DNA of 64,000 bases, taken from positions 124,001 through 188,000 of the forward strand of contig JAOZHW010000005.1 of assembly GCA_026014685.1 (NCBI GenBank), given 5' to 3'. This document shows, one piece after another, positions 9,103-18,998 of this stretch. The position numbers and the translations under genes were made by a program. The first letter of the stretch is position 1. Each line of letters begins with the position of its first letter. This stretch comes from Candidatus Bathyarchaeota archaeon. Lineage in GTDB: Archaea > Thermoproteota > Bathyarchaeia > Bathyarchaeales > Bathycorpusculaceae. The notes under the pieces were generated by a model that saw nothing but the letters and a program-made list of their open reading frames with translations, searched no databases and had not been told where the DNA came from.

Positions 9103-9657
9103 TTAAGCTTTAAACCACTTAAACATCAAATACTTAATTTGCTTCGAAGCCAAATCGGGCACGGCGATTATGAAACGTTTACGAACCGTCGTGGCTAACC
9201 GCCCATTCTTAACTATTTCAGTGGCGGAGATTTCTGAACCCGCCTTCTTGACCGTCACCATATAAGGCGCATGCTCCACTCCGGGACCATACTTGTAGAC
9301 GGCAAAGTCGCAACCAAACTTTATGCCCGGTGTAACGATTAAACCGCTATCACGGAGGTCACGGTAAACGGCGTATTTCTCTTCAAATTCGTCGTAGAGT
9401 TGTTTGGCTTTGGTTCGCAGTTTTTTGAGACCAACTTTAGTTTGATTGGCGCTTTCGTAGATGTCGATTTTTTCTGTTTCCGCTAAGTAGAGCCCTTCCA
9501 TGAGATCCAAAACCAGAGGCACATCGAATTCGGGGATTTTTGGTTTAGGGATGCCGACGGGTTTGCCGTAGTAAGCGGTTTTGTAGAGTTGAGAGCCCTC
9601 GGCTGGGTTCCAGACTACCAGAAAGTTTTCGAGGAGTTCAACTTGGATTTTAGACAT
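9103..9657 (-). CDS. endA: tRNA-splicing endonuclease, catalytic-type subunit
   Basis: A protein of 184 residues. The C-terminal catalytic half has the EndA signature YRDLRDSGLIVTPGIKFGCD, the Tyr of FAVYKYG, the His of EHAPYMV and a Lys in VRKRFIIAVP, giving the full Tyr-His-Lys set for cleavage of bulge-helix-bulge introns. The N-terminal half (about residues 1-90) is the divergent structural domain. A second paralogue at 21512-22066 lacks the His, so the enzyme is probably the alpha2beta2 type seen in Crenarchaeota. This gene lies 11 bases downstream of the PhoU-like gene. Confidence 0.9.
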   Translation of the reverse strand: MSKIQVELLENFLVVWNPAEGSQLYKTAYYGKPVGIPKPKIPEFDVPLVLDLMEGLYLAETEKIDIYESANQTKVGLKKLRTKAKQLYDEFEEKYAVYRDLRDSGLIVTPGIKFGCDFAVYKYGPGVEHAPYMVTVKKAGSEISATEIVKNGRLATTVRKRFIIAVPDLASKQIKYLMFKWFKA

Positions 9658-9668
9658 ACCTTAGCCTG

Positions 9669-10328
9669 CTACATTATCATTGAGACCATGCGGGCTGCGT
9701 CTGCTGCGTCCTCAGCTTTGTCCGCCGAGTTTTCCAGCAACTGCAACACGTCGCGGAGTAGCAGCAAAACGGGTGTGTCAAGTTTACTGGATAAGACTTT
9801 GATTGTAAGGGCACGGTATTGATCGTCGACTATGCGTTCAGCGATTTCTACATCTTTGGCGCGTTCCAGAGTTTTCTGGGAGCCATAGTTGAGCACCATA
9901 AGGGTTTCACGTAGCTTAAGCGTGGCGTCCAAGGTTGCTAAGCTGAGTTTTAGGAGGTCTTTTTTTATGTCTGAGGGGATTGTCCAGTTGTGCTCCATGA
10001 TTTCAAGCAGGTAGTAGGCGATGCCTTCGCTGAAGTCGGCGATTTCGCTTGAGAGGTTGGTGAATCTGAGAAAGTCTTCGCGGGCGTAGAGTATGGCGCC
10101 GATTTCTGCTAGTTCTTGGCTGACCATGCGGCGGGCTTTGATGACTTCTTCTTCGCCTGCTTTGATTTCTGTGAATAGTTTGCGGACTGAGGCTTTGTCT
10201 CCGCTGGCGAAGAACTCAACCAGTTGCGGGATTTTCCTTGAGACATCGACTACTTTACGTAGGTTATCTTGACAAGCGTTGAGCGCACGCCGCTTCACGC
10301 GCTCTTCTGTTTCTGAAGGTAGTACCAT
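9669..10328 (-). CDS. DUF47/PhoU-like protein
   Basis: An all-helical protein of 219 residues with the DUF47 pattern: an early segment with a conserved Glu cluster (EEEVIKARRMV), LSSEIADFSEGIAYYLLEI in the middle, and a C-terminal segment ending in ENSADKAEDAADAARM, where acidic residues form the PhoU-type metal sites. DUF47 proteins are usually partners of low-affinity phosphate (Pit-type) transporters and act as regulators. No transporter is visible in the window. It is immediately upstream of endA on the same strand. Confidence 0.85.
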   Translation of the reverse strand: MVLPSETEERVKRRALNACQDNLRKVVDVSRKIPQLVEFFASGDKASVRKLFTEIKAGEEEVIKARRMVSQELAEIGAILYAREDFLRFTNLSSEIADFSEGIAYYLLEIMEHNWTIPSDIKKDLLKLSLATLDATLKLRETLMVLNYGSQKTLERAKDVEIAERIVDDQYRALTIKVLSSKLDTPVLLLLRDVLQLLENSADKAEDAADAARMVSMIM

Positions 10329-10399
10329 ACTGTTTATCCCCTGTTATAATCTGCCCTGTTTTTCAATCAAATTAACACTGTGTTTATTAAAAAAGGTAG

Positions 10400-12175
10400 C
10401 TACTTAACCTTTATTGATTCACCTAAGCTTTCGAAGTTGATTTTGCCCTCAAAGTACTGATGAAGCAGTTTTGGCAACTCTGCGATTGCGGTTCGGACTT
10501 GCTGCCAACTGTCGCGGTCGCGGATGGTGACTGTGCCGTCGCTTAGGGTGTCGTAGTCTATGGTTATGCCGAGTTGTATGCCTGCTTCGTCTGCACGCGC
10601 GTAGCGTCTGCCGATGGAGCCTGTTTCGTCGTATTCCGTCATGAAGCCTTCACATGCGAGGAGTTTTTGCACTTCTTTGGCTTTGGTGTCCATGCCGTCT
10701 TTGCTCATCAACGGGTAAACGCCAACTTGGATTGGCGCAATGCTTCTTGGGAAACTCAGAACGACACGGTCGTCTTTTACACCGTAAGCATATTCAAGTG
10801 CAACGTAGAATAGGCGGTCGCAGCCAAAACTGGGCTCCACCACATGAGGCACAAAGCGTTTGCCTCGCACGGTGGTTTTCTGTTTGCCTATTTCAACTTG
10901 TTCTTTAAAGATTTGGTAGCCTTCAACTAGGATACTGCCGTCTTTTTCCATGGCTTCCGCCACCTGCTGGGCGGGGAGTTTGGCAAGTGCAGCGGCGGCT
11001 TTGGCTGCTTCGCCCTTGTAGACTGGACCAAGCTTGGCCATAAGCGGTTTAACTACCAATTCCTCGGTTTCTACGGGGTTGGGGAATTCTTTGTAGACGG
11101 TCATGTCGACGCCGCTTGCTTTCATGTGGCAAGTTAAGTCATAATCCGTGCGGTAAGCGTGCCCGCTGACTTCCACCCAGCCCCAACGGTCAACCATCAC
11201 TTCTTGGTCGAAGCTCTGAGTGCTGTAGTGGGCTTTTTCCCACGTCAATTTTTCGAGAAAACGCTGTTTGCTTGCGGGTACGCCCAGCTCGGTTAGGAGG
11301 CGTTTGGCTTGCGCCATAAAGTATGCTTGCCACTCGTTTTTGATGACACCTTTGTCAAGTGCTTCTCGCACAGTAAAGTTGGTTACGTCTTCGCATTCTT
11401 TAAGCCGCGTATCGCAAAGAAGAATCGGCAAAACCTCGTTTTCCACCTCAGCAAGCCTTTCACATGCAGGCTCTTCAGGGTCAAAGAAAAACTCCAAATC
11501 CGCAATGGTGAATTCTCTGAGGCGAATCAAGCCTTGACGGGGAGAGATTTCGTTGCGCAGGGCTTTGCCGATGGTTATGCAGCCAAAAGGTAAACGTTCG
11601 CGGGCGACGTTGTAGAGGCGGTTGAATTCAACGAATATGTTCTGGGCTGCTTCGGGTCTACCGTAACCGACTGAGCCGCTGTATGGGCCGATGGTGGTTT
11701 CGAACATGGTTAAGTAGCGTGTGGGGTCGCCGAATTTGCCTTTGCAGTCGGGACAGATGACTTCGTGGCGTTCGAGTTCGACTTTGATTTCGTCGAGGCT
11801 CATTTTTTCTGCTTCAGCGCTGCTAATGCCCTTTTCTTCGAGGAGATGGTCAGCCCGGAAGCGGGTGTGGCATTTTTGGCATTCCACCATTGGTTCCTTG
11901 AAGTGCGCCACGTGACCTGAAGCTTCAAAGACTTTGCCGGGGGCAATGACTGAGGACTCCATCTCGTAGATGCCGATTTTTTTAACCACAAGTTCCCTCA
12001 GTTTTGCTTCTACGTTCTGTTTTAGGCGTGCGCCGAGTGGGCCGTATGTGACAAAGCCGCCGCTTCCGCCGTAGATTTCGAAACTGGGCCAGAAGAAGCC
12101 TCGGCGTTTGGCGAGTTCGTTGACTGCTACGAACTTGTCGCATTCTGTTTTGCTGCATTTAGCTTCGCTGCTCAA
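10400..12175 (-). CDS. glyS: Glycyl-tRNA synthetase, archaeal/eukaryotic homodimer type
   Basis: A protein of 591 residues that charges tRNA-Gly. Class II features are clear: motif 1 region GGSGGFVTYGPLGARLKQN, motif 2 (QGLIRLREFTIADLEFFFDP), and a motif 3 Arg in DDRVVLSFPRSIAPIQVG. A zinc knuckle pair (CQKCHTRF and CPDCKGKF) is inserted near residues 98-145. The C-terminal anticodon-binding domain ends in TIRDRDSWQQVR. The start is read as TTG at 12175, with AGGT upstream. The gene stands alone between the endA/PhoU pair and a 318-base gap. Confidence 0.95.
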   Translation of the reverse strand: MSSEAKCSKTECDKFVAVNELAKRRGFFWPSFEIYGGSGGFVTYGPLGARLKQNVEAKLRELVVKKIGIYEMESSVIAPGKVFEASGHVAHFKEPMVECQKCHTRFRADHLLEEKGISSAEAEKMSLDEIKVELERHEVICPDCKGKFGDPTRYLTMFETTIGPYSGSVGYGRPEAAQNIFVEFNRLYNVARERLPFGCITIGKALRNEISPRQGLIRLREFTIADLEFFFDPEEPACERLAEVENEVLPILLCDTRLKECEDVTNFTVREALDKGVIKNEWQAYFMAQAKRLLTELGVPASKQRFLEKLTWEKAHYSTQSFDQEVMVDRWGWVEVSGHAYRTDYDLTCHMKASGVDMTVYKEFPNPVETEELVVKPLMAKLGPVYKGEAAKAAAALAKLPAQQVAEAMEKDGSILVEGYQIFKEQVEIGKQKTTVRGKRFVPHVVEPSFGCDRLFYVALEYAYGVKDDRVVLSFPRSIAPIQVGVYPLMSKDGMDTKAKEVQKLLACEGFMTEYDETGSIGRRYARADEAGIQLGITIDYDTLSDGTVTIRDRDSWQQVRTAIAELPKLLHQYFEGKINFESLGESIKVK

Positions 12176-12493
12176 AGATCATTACCTGTTTTATCCCTTT
12201 AGATGGCATTAACAATTAAAACGTTACCATGCCCAATTGATTTACTGATTTATGGACGATTGTTTTCTTTTAAATAGTTGCTAAAAGAAACTACGCTAAC
12301 ACATCATCTAGCGGCGCTTGATTGGCAACGCAGCAAAGTGCAGTTTTTCTGCCTTTAAATAAGGGAGGGGAGGTAGACGCTGAGACGTCGCGTGGTTCCA
12401 ACATCTTCTATCACATCAACAAATGGTCACTCTACTCGGCTGCTGTTTATTGTTGCCGTTAGCCTTTGCTGAATATGTTAGTTTGATGAGGGG
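12176..12493. other. Intergenic region with a plus-strand TATA/G-rich element
   Basis: This 318-base stretch contains the glyS leader and, at 12354-12376, one copy of the TATA plus G-rich element. The plus strand after the element runs about 115 bases before the convergent end of the glycosyltransferase gene, enough for a small RNA. No tRNA, convincing reading frame or strong hairpin was seen. Confidence 0.5.
12354..12376 (+). promoter_or_regulatory. TATA plus G-rich element, copy A
   Basis: TTTAAAT followed at once by a run of Gs and As (GGGAGGGGAGG). The same design occurs at 26195-26214, 44342-44391 and, inverted, 31811-31860. It shares GCAGTTTTT and TTTAAATAAGG with copy B. No protein gene starts at a sensible distance downstream, so it may drive a small RNA. 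Confidence 0.5.
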
Positions 12494-14104
12494 TTATCCT
12501 GTGAATTCTAGTATGAATATTCTTCTTGGGTTTTCACCGAAAGTAGCGTTCTCGTTGATGTGGGTAAAGTTGCCTGACGCGTAAAGTTGCTGATACACCT
12601 GCTGCAGGTTCAGCGTCGTGTTGAAGTAGGGCACTATACCGCCATACTCGTAAGTAAACACATACTGAACTTGCAAAACTTTACACAGATGAATAAGTTC
12701 CGTTATGTTGAATTTTGGTGTGTAGGTGTCTACTGGTTGGCGGGGGTACTGGAAAACGGGGATTTGATTGTCTCCGTCTGCCCAAAGGTAGAACCGCACC
12801 ATCTCGCGGCTAAAAAAGTTAAACGGACACAACACCATGATAGACTTGTTGAAGCCTATGTTGTTGTAGGCGTATTCGGTGGCGCCTTTTATGTCGATGC
12901 TTATGTGGTATTTGGAAACGTAATCGTAGGTGTCATAGACACTAACAGCTACAGAACCAACCATCAAGGCAACAAGCAACAAGGAAGCCGCCTTGAAGTA
13001 GCGTCTCTTCTGGATGTTGGCATGTGTTTTCCATGCCCTCTCCAAGCGCCCATACATCGCAAAGAAAGCAACCGAAGCAGCAATAGCCACAGTGGGAAAC
13101 AAAGGCAAAACGTATCGCCACTCTTTGTTAAAGATCAAAGTAAAGAACACGTAAATGACCGCAAACCAGATTAGTATAAATTTGTCTTCGCGGCGGCGTC
13201 TCCACGCAAAAAACACCAGCCCCGCTATGCCTGCGAGGTAGATGAATAGAGATATTGGGTGGAGGGTGTCGTAGGGCCAAACCATCTCGATTAAGTAAAA
13301 GATGGGCAGGGGGAAGCGTTCACTGTAGAGTGACCGTTCGGGGTTGCCGACTTGTAGCGCGTAGAGCCATTGATTCAAAATTTGATCTGCATACACTTGA
13401 AAAGCAATTATCACCCATGGAGCCACCACAAGCGCCGCTGTCACAAAGGTTAAGCTCACTTTTTTTAGGACAAAACGAATTTGGTTTCTAGCCAAAAACA
13501 AGACACACAACAGAATTATAATCGCCGCCACAACCATCTGGTACTTCGTCAACAACCCCAACCCAAGCATTAAACCGCTAAAAACCAGCAAACGGTCTTG
13601 ACGAGACGACAACCACTTAATGAAGAACAGAAGCGAAGCGGCAGTAAAGAAAACCAATGCCGTTTCAAGCAGAGAAAGGGTCGAGAGCCAAAAAAACCCA
13701 GGCATCACACCTAAAAAAACAACTGAAAGCAACGCAACTCTGCCGCCGTAGAGGTGATAGGCTAACTCGAAAACTGCCCAAAGCGAAAGCAGGGAGAACA
13801 TGACGGGGACGAGGCGGGCTACGAAGAGGCTTACGCCGAGGACTTCAAAAAAACCGAAAGTTATGACATCGAACAGCGGCGGGTAGAATGCGTTTACGAC
13901 GAATTTGTCATAGTTGCCCCATGACAGAAATGAGCCTGCGTTTAGGTGTATGACTTCGTCCCATTGCATCGGGGGATACGCCAAGTCAGAGAGGAGTATG
14001 ATTAGGTACACTAAGAGGAAACCGAAAAGGAGGAGTCGCCACCGGTTTAAAGCCGCCCGCAGATTGGGTAACCGCTGCTTAATGTTTGGTTGGGCAATCG
14101 TCAT
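12494..14104 (-). CDS. GT39/ArnT-type membrane glycosyltransferase
   Basis: A protein of 536 residues with about eleven hydrophobic segments. The first periplasmic-side loop holds QWDEVIHLNAG, matching the catalytic acidic pair of the PMT/ArnT family (GT39/GT83), followed by YPPLFD and an LLTKYQ motif typical of the fold. The C-terminal part after the last helix is a soluble domain of roughly 100 residues. These enzymes use polyprenyl-phosphate sugars to glycosylate proteins or lipids outside the membrane. The ATG at 14104 fits the TATA box at 14138-14148 better than the TTG at 14116. It is divergent from galT. Confidence 0.8.
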   Translation of the reverse strand: MTIAQPNIKQRLPNLRAALNRWRLLLFGFLLVYLIILLSDLAYPPMQWDEVIHLNAGSFLSWGNYDKFVVNAFYPPLFDVITFGFFEVLGVSLFVARLVPVMFSLLSLWAVFELAYHLYGGRVALLSVVFLGVMPGFFWLSTLSLLETALVFFTAASLLFFIKWLSSRQDRLLVFSGLMLGLGLLTKYQMVVAAIIILLCVLFLARNQIRFVLKKVSLTFVTAALVVAPWVIIAFQVYADQILNQWLYALQVGNPERSLYSERFPLPIFYLIEMVWPYDTLHPISLFIYLAGIAGLVFFAWRRRREDKFILIWFAVIYVFFTLIFNKEWRYVLPLFPTVAIAASVAFFAMYGRLERAWKTHANIQKRRYFKAASLLLVALMVGSVAVSVYDTYDYVSKYHISIDIKGATEYAYNNIGFNKSIMVLCPFNFFSREMVRFYLWADGDNQIPVFQYPRQPVDTYTPKFNITELIHLCKVLQVQYVFTYEYGGIVPYFNTTLNLQQVYQQLYASGNFTHINENATFGENPRRIFILEFTG

Positions 14105-14137
14105 TTCAGCAAACAACCAAACCTATGCGCCGTTTTG

Positions 14138-14148
14138 GATATAAAACT
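14138..14148 (-). promoter_or_regulatory. TATA box for the GT39-type glycosyltransferase
   Basis: The minus strand reads AGTTTTATATC, about 35 bases before the ATG at 14104, predicting a leader of roughly 10-15 bases. Confidence 0.5.
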
Positions 14149-14219
14149 TAACCAACCCCCGCCGCTTTAGTTTTAGAAACGCTAAAAAGCACCCAACTAC
14201 TTTTCCATTAAAGAAGTCC

Positions 14220-15263
14220 ATGCCCCACAACGAACTAAGAAAAGATTACCTGCTAAACCGCTGGGTAGTAATCGCCACAGAGCGCAGCCGTCGACCCACC
14301 GACCTCGCCAAACCTCGCCCAGAAAACCCAAAAACCGCCAACTGCCCGCTTTGCGTCGGCAACGAACATATGACTCCACCCGCCGTGCTACTCCTCCAGA
14401 AAGTGAACGGCAAAATCAAGCGTTCACAAGACCCCAAAAGCGGGGCGCGCCCCCAAAACTGGCTTGTCCGAACCATCCCCAACCTGTACCCCGCCTTCAC
14501 TCAGCCTGCATCGTCACAGAATTTGGAGCAGGTTTTTAGTGCAGAAAACCTGGGTTGCGCGGTTGGGTATCATGAGGTTGTGGTTGAATCTCCAAACCAC
14601 GACGAGGACCCAGCAGATGCTGAACTGGCTCAGTTGGAACTGGTTATAGGCGCATACATCTACCGTTACCGCGAATTAACTGGCAAACCCTACGTCAAGT
14701 ATGTTTCCATCTTCCGAAACTATGGCTTAGAAGCAGGCGCATCACTTTCCCACGCGCATAGCCAAATCATCGCAACACCCATAGTTCCCCCAACCGTCCA
14801 AGCGGAACTAGACGCAAGCAAAACCTACCAACTAAAACATGGCAGATGCGCCTTCTGCGACATAATCGAGCGCGAATCGAAGGGTCCGCGGCTAATTTTA
14901 GAAAACAGGGATTTCGTGGTTTTTGCGCCGTACGCAAGCCTTAACCCGATGGAGTTCTGGATTGCCCCCAAAAAGCACGCCGCCAACTTCGCGGACTTAA
15001 CAAAGGCGAAACAGGCGTCCTTGGCAAAAACGCTCAAAGCCAGCCTGAGCGCCCTCAAAACCGTCGTAAACGACCCACCCTACAACTACGGATTCCACCT
15101 CTCACATAACCCCTTAGACAGCGACTCATACCATTGGCACCTCGAAGTTTACCCGAAGCTGGCAACTTGGGCAGGGTTTGAAAAGAACACAGGCATCTAC
15201 ATCAACACAGTGCCGCCTGAAAAGGCAGCCGAAAGCCTAAAAAAAGCCTTACAAGACAACTAG
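14220..15263 (+). CDS. galT: Galactose-1-phosphate uridylyltransferase
   Basis: A protein of 347 residues of the HIT superfamily. The start region LRKDYLLNRWVVIATERSRR is the GalT signature, followed by a zinc knuckle (CPLCVGNEH). The mid-domain HAHSQIIATP and the second zinc site (CAFCDI) are present, and YHWHLEVYPKL supplies the second-domain metal/HxH motif. It exchanges UMP between UDP-glucose and galactose-1-phosphate in the Leloir pathway; some archaeal relatives act on other sugar-1-phosphates. It ends convergently with the debranching enzyme, the two stop codons sharing CTAG. Confidence 0.9.
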   Translation: MPHNELRKDYLLNRWVVIATERSRRPTDLAKPRPENPKTANCPLCVGNEHMTPPAVLLLQKVNGKIKRSQDPKSGARPQNWLVRTIPNLYPAFTQPASSQNLEQVFSAENLGCAVGYHEVVVESPNHDEDPADAELAQLELVIGAYIYRYRELTGKPYVKYVSIFRNYGLEAGASLSHAHSQIIATPIVPPTVQAELDASKTYQLKHGRCAFCDIIERESKGPRLILENRDFVVFAPYASLNPMEFWIAPKKHAANFADLTKAKQASLAKTLKASLSALKTVVNDPPYNYGFHLSHNPLDSDSYHWHLEVYPKLATWAGFEKNTGIYINTVPPEKAAESLKKALQDN

Positions 15264-17335
15264 TTTCCCAAGATTTCTTTTGAATACTTGGGTTTGATGC
15301 CTAAAACGTCTTCAACGTACGCGCGTAGCGGCTCCGCAACGCTCCACGCCTGCGAGATGCAACCGCGGGGGGTGTTTGGCGCGTCGCAGTCGTAGATTTC
15401 ACTTATGGTGCCTAACCCGCCGTTTTCGATGCCGACCTTAAAGAGCGGCTGAATCAGCTCCTCTAAAGCTATTTTGCGTGATTTTGCAACATACTCGCGG
15501 GCTTTTAGGTACGCAGAAATGTAGGGCCCCAACAACCACGGCCAAATGGTGCCGTTGTGGTAGGCTCTGTCTCGGGCGTTTCGGTCTCCGGAGTAGGTGC
15601 CGATAAACTTGGGGTCATCTAAAGACAATGTTCTCAGTCCATAGGGCGTTACTAGTTCATGGGTGACTACGTCGATGATTTCTATGCAGCGGTTTTTGTC
15701 AAGCATACAGAAGTCTAGTGAGGCAGCAAAAATCTGGTTTGGACGTATTGCGGCGTCGGCTGCTTTGTGGTCTATTACGTCAAAAAGGCAGTTGCGTTTG
15801 GGGTTCCAGAATTTTTGGTTAAAGCTTTCTTTGGCTTGATCAGCCATCGAAGCGTATTTTTCGCTTAGTTTGGGTTCTTGATACTTTTTTGCCAAGATTT
15901 CCATGGTTTTTAATGCATTATACCATAATGCTTGGATTTCCACGGCTTTTCCCGCACGCGGAGTAACCATATCGCCTTCGACGGAGGCATCCATCCACGT
16001 CAATCTGGAACCATGCATCAATAAACCATCAGAATCAACATGAATATCAAACAAAGTGCCCTTTTGATGGTACTCAATTATCGCCTTTAGGTTGTCCCAC
16101 AAATTAGTGTGCACAAACACAAAATCGTTAGTATACTTCAGGTACTGAAGAACAGCGTTAACATACCAAAGCGTGCCGTCAACGGTATTGTATGCGGGGA
16201 CACCAGTTTTGTCGGCAACGAAATTTGGAATCAAACCGTTTTCGCAGTACCGCATAAAATTCTGCAGAATATTCTTTGCAACGCTAAACCTGCCCGTAAC
16301 CAGCAAAAGCCCAGGCAACGAGATGAAGCTGTCTCTGCCCCACGGCTCAAACCAATGGTACCCCGCGATTATGGCTTTTCTACCGAGGTCGCTTTCAACG
16401 ATGAAAGAGTCAGCAGCCAGTACAATCCAGTTTAGCCAATCACTGAGGGGAACTTCAGGCTGCGTCTGTGAAAAATTCTCAAGGACCGCGACGCGGTCAG
16501 CTATTTCACGCCTAAGTGTTTCCTTCACTGTGTCGATGTTAACTCCGACGTAGTCGAGGGCGCGTTTTGCGTCCTGACTTTGACGGCTTAGAGCAGCGCT
16601 TACCGCAAAATCCATCTCTTTTTTGGATGGTACTTTTAGTTCGAAGAAACCTGGTTGAAAACAGTCATCTACTGCGGCTTCACCTCGTTGAGCTTCTTCA
16701 CGGTAAAATAAGTGGTCAATCCATTTGCGGTTATCAGTGAAGTGGCCTTCTGTTATTCGACAAAAAAGAGTTGATTGAGGGTGTTGAAAAGTCACCTTAA
16801 AAGTGTCATCGTTAGCTTCTATAGTAAAATCAAGTGGCGTTCTGTGGCGGTCGATCACGTTGTGGAAGTATCGGCAAGTCAGAAGCGGATAGAGCCGAAC
16901 GGCTGCCTCAGAATCAGTGTTATTTACTAACCGATAAATCACTGCGACGGCGCTTTTGTTTCTGGGCAAAACGATGGTTTTTTCAAGGCACAAATTCCCT
17001 GCCTCATAGGTGTATGTGGGAAAAGGCGAAATCGAAAACTGTTTAGTCAGTTTGTAGCCCTGTGGGAAGATGGCGTCTTGGAACTCGTTTGAGCCAAACC
17101 GATAGATGTCGTCGCCTACAATCACGTCTTCGTCGACTTTCGAGAGGCAAACAGTGCGCTCTCCCGGCGGATTTAGAGCTGCAACCAGTAATCCGTGATA
17201 TTTTCTTGTATTGATTCCTGCAACCGTGGATGAAGCATAACTGCCTGAGACGTTTGTTACAATCCACTCTTTATTTACAACAGTGCCAAAATTTGAAAAC
17301 ACATCTTTTGGGTATGTGATGGCGGGCAAGTACAT
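15260..17335 (-). CDS. Glycogen debranching enzyme (GDE family)
   Basis: A protein of 691 residues. The N-terminal domain opens with EWIVTNVSGSYASSTVAG and NTRKYHGLLV, typical of archaeal amylo-alpha-1,6-glucosidase-type GDE. The C-terminal (alpha/alpha)6 barrel holds YHWFEPWGRDSFISLPGLLL, WMDASVEGDMVTPRAGKAVE and the late GTIWPWLLGPYI, carrying the expected acidic catalytic residues. It should remove alpha-1,6 branches from glycogen-like polymers. Its ATG lies one base after the stop of the DUF89 gene, so it is the third gene of a tpiA-DUF89-GDE operon. Confidence 0.9.
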   Translation of the reverse strand: MYLPAITYPKDVFSNFGTVVNKEWIVTNVSGSYASSTVAGINTRKYHGLLVAALNPPGERTVCLSKVDEDVIVGDDIYRFGSNEFQDAIFPQGYKLTKQFSISPFPTYTYEAGNLCLEKTIVLPRNKSAVAVIYRLVNNTDSEAAVRLYPLLTCRYFHNVIDRHRTPLDFTIEANDDTFKVTFQHPQSTLFCRITEGHFTDNRKWIDHLFYREEAQRGEAAVDDCFQPGFFELKVPSKKEMDFAVSAALSRQSQDAKRALDYVGVNIDTVKETLRREIADRVAVLENFSQTQPEVPLSDWLNWIVLAADSFIVESDLGRKAIIAGYHWFEPWGRDSFISLPGLLLVTGRFSVAKNILQNFMRYCENGLIPNFVADKTGVPAYNTVDGTLWYVNAVLQYLKYTNDFVFVHTNLWDNLKAIIEYHQKGTLFDIHVDSDGLLMHGSRLTWMDASVEGDMVTPRAGKAVEIQALWYNALKTMEILAKKYQEPKLSEKYASMADQAKESFNQKFWNPKRNCLFDVIDHKAADAAIRPNQIFAASLDFCMLDKNRCIEIIDVVTHELVTPYGLRTLSLDDPKFIGTYSGDRNARDRAYHNGTIWPWLLGPYISAYLKAREYVAKSRKIALEELIQPLFKVGIENGGLGTISEIYDCDAPNTPRGCISQAWSVAEPLRAYVEDVLGIKPKYSKEILGN

Positions 17336-17336
17336 G

Positions 17337-18218
17337 CTAGGGCATCAACTTTGCTATGTTCTTATCGCGTGGAACACAGAAAAAGTTTGCTACTGGCGTA
17401 CATTTGGTTCTAAACATCAGGAAATGAGGTTTTGTTAGTTTATATTCGGTTAAGGTTTCGGCGTACCCCATGCCTTTTGCGAAGACAAGTTCTGCTTCTT
17501 CGTAGACTTTAAGGAATTCTTTAGAGACTTCTTTCTTTTGCAAGCCCACAGCATCGGCGCCTGTTGTTATGACTTCATCAGCCAGTTTATCCATGTTGCA
17601 GATTTCCGCATCCTCCATGGTGGCGTCGTTGATAACGGGGCCCCCTTTTACTACATAGGTTACTTTTAAGCCCATATTCTTAAGTTGCTCAACTAAGAGT
17701 GTGTCAAAGACGATTTCGCCCGCGTTATCCGCCAAATACAGCACACTGTGGGCTTTTTTGGCTAACTCGTATGCTGCATCGATATCGTCTATGACGAGGT
17801 CTTTGCTGGCTTCACGCATAACCGTAGCCAAACTGTTTAAGGAAAATTTGCTTCCTGGAATATCAAACTCCATAATGTTGCCTACGATGGCGCAGAGGCA
17901 GGCTTTTTTGAAACGTTCCTGCTGAGTGTACCCTGATTCAACTACTTTCTTCACGCGCGGCAGCATTTTTAGAGCTTTCTGGTTGGCTAATTTCTTGTTG
18001 TACTTGTATGGATCGTCGCAGCCTGTTAATTTGCGGATAATGCGGTCGCGTTTGGTGCCTAATTCGGCAGCGCATGAAGTGGGCTTAAACTCTTTGTTTA
18101 AGAGTTTAACAATCTCAGCTAAACATCTAAACCGTAAAGCAGGGTTAGTGGTAGCTTGGTATGTTTGGATTTGCGCCCGACTAAGTAGGCAGGCTTCGCA
18201 TTCAGGTTCAACCTTCAA
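17337..18218 (-). CDS. DUF89 metal-dependent phosphatase (damage-control type)
   Basis: A protein of 293 residues starting at TTG 18218. The N-terminal Cys pair (ECEACLLSRA) and the central YLADNAGEIVFDTLL, GGPVINDATMEDA and later KGMGYAETL match the archaeal DUF89/ARMT1-like family. In this family the Asp-Asn pair binds a divalent metal for hydrolysis of sugar or nucleotide phosphates. The family is thought to clear damaged phosphometabolites. Its place between triosephosphate isomerase and a debranching enzyme suggests a sugar-phosphate substrate (inference). Confidence 0.85.
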   Translation of the reverse strand: MKVEPECEACLLSRAQIQTYQATTNPALRFRCLAEIVKLLNKEFKPTSCAAELGTKRDRIIRKLTGCDDPYKYNKKLANQKALKMLPRVKKVVESGYTQQERFKKACLCAIVGNIMEFDIPGSKFSLNSLATVMREASKDLVIDDIDAAYELAKKAHSVLYLADNAGEIVFDTLLVEQLKNMGLKVTYVVKGGPVINDATMEDAEICNMDKLADEVITTGADAVGLQKKEVSKEFLKVYEEAELVFAKGMGYAETLTEYKLTKPHFLMFRTKCTPVANFFCVPRDKNIAKLMP

Positions 18219-18234
18219 GTACGGTCACGTGAGG

Positions 18235-18930
<696 letters not shown>

Positions 18931-18998
18931 TTAGCTTGCTTAGCTGCGCTAATAATCTTTGCTTTTTTAAAAATAAAATAGCCGAAATCTGAACTCAA

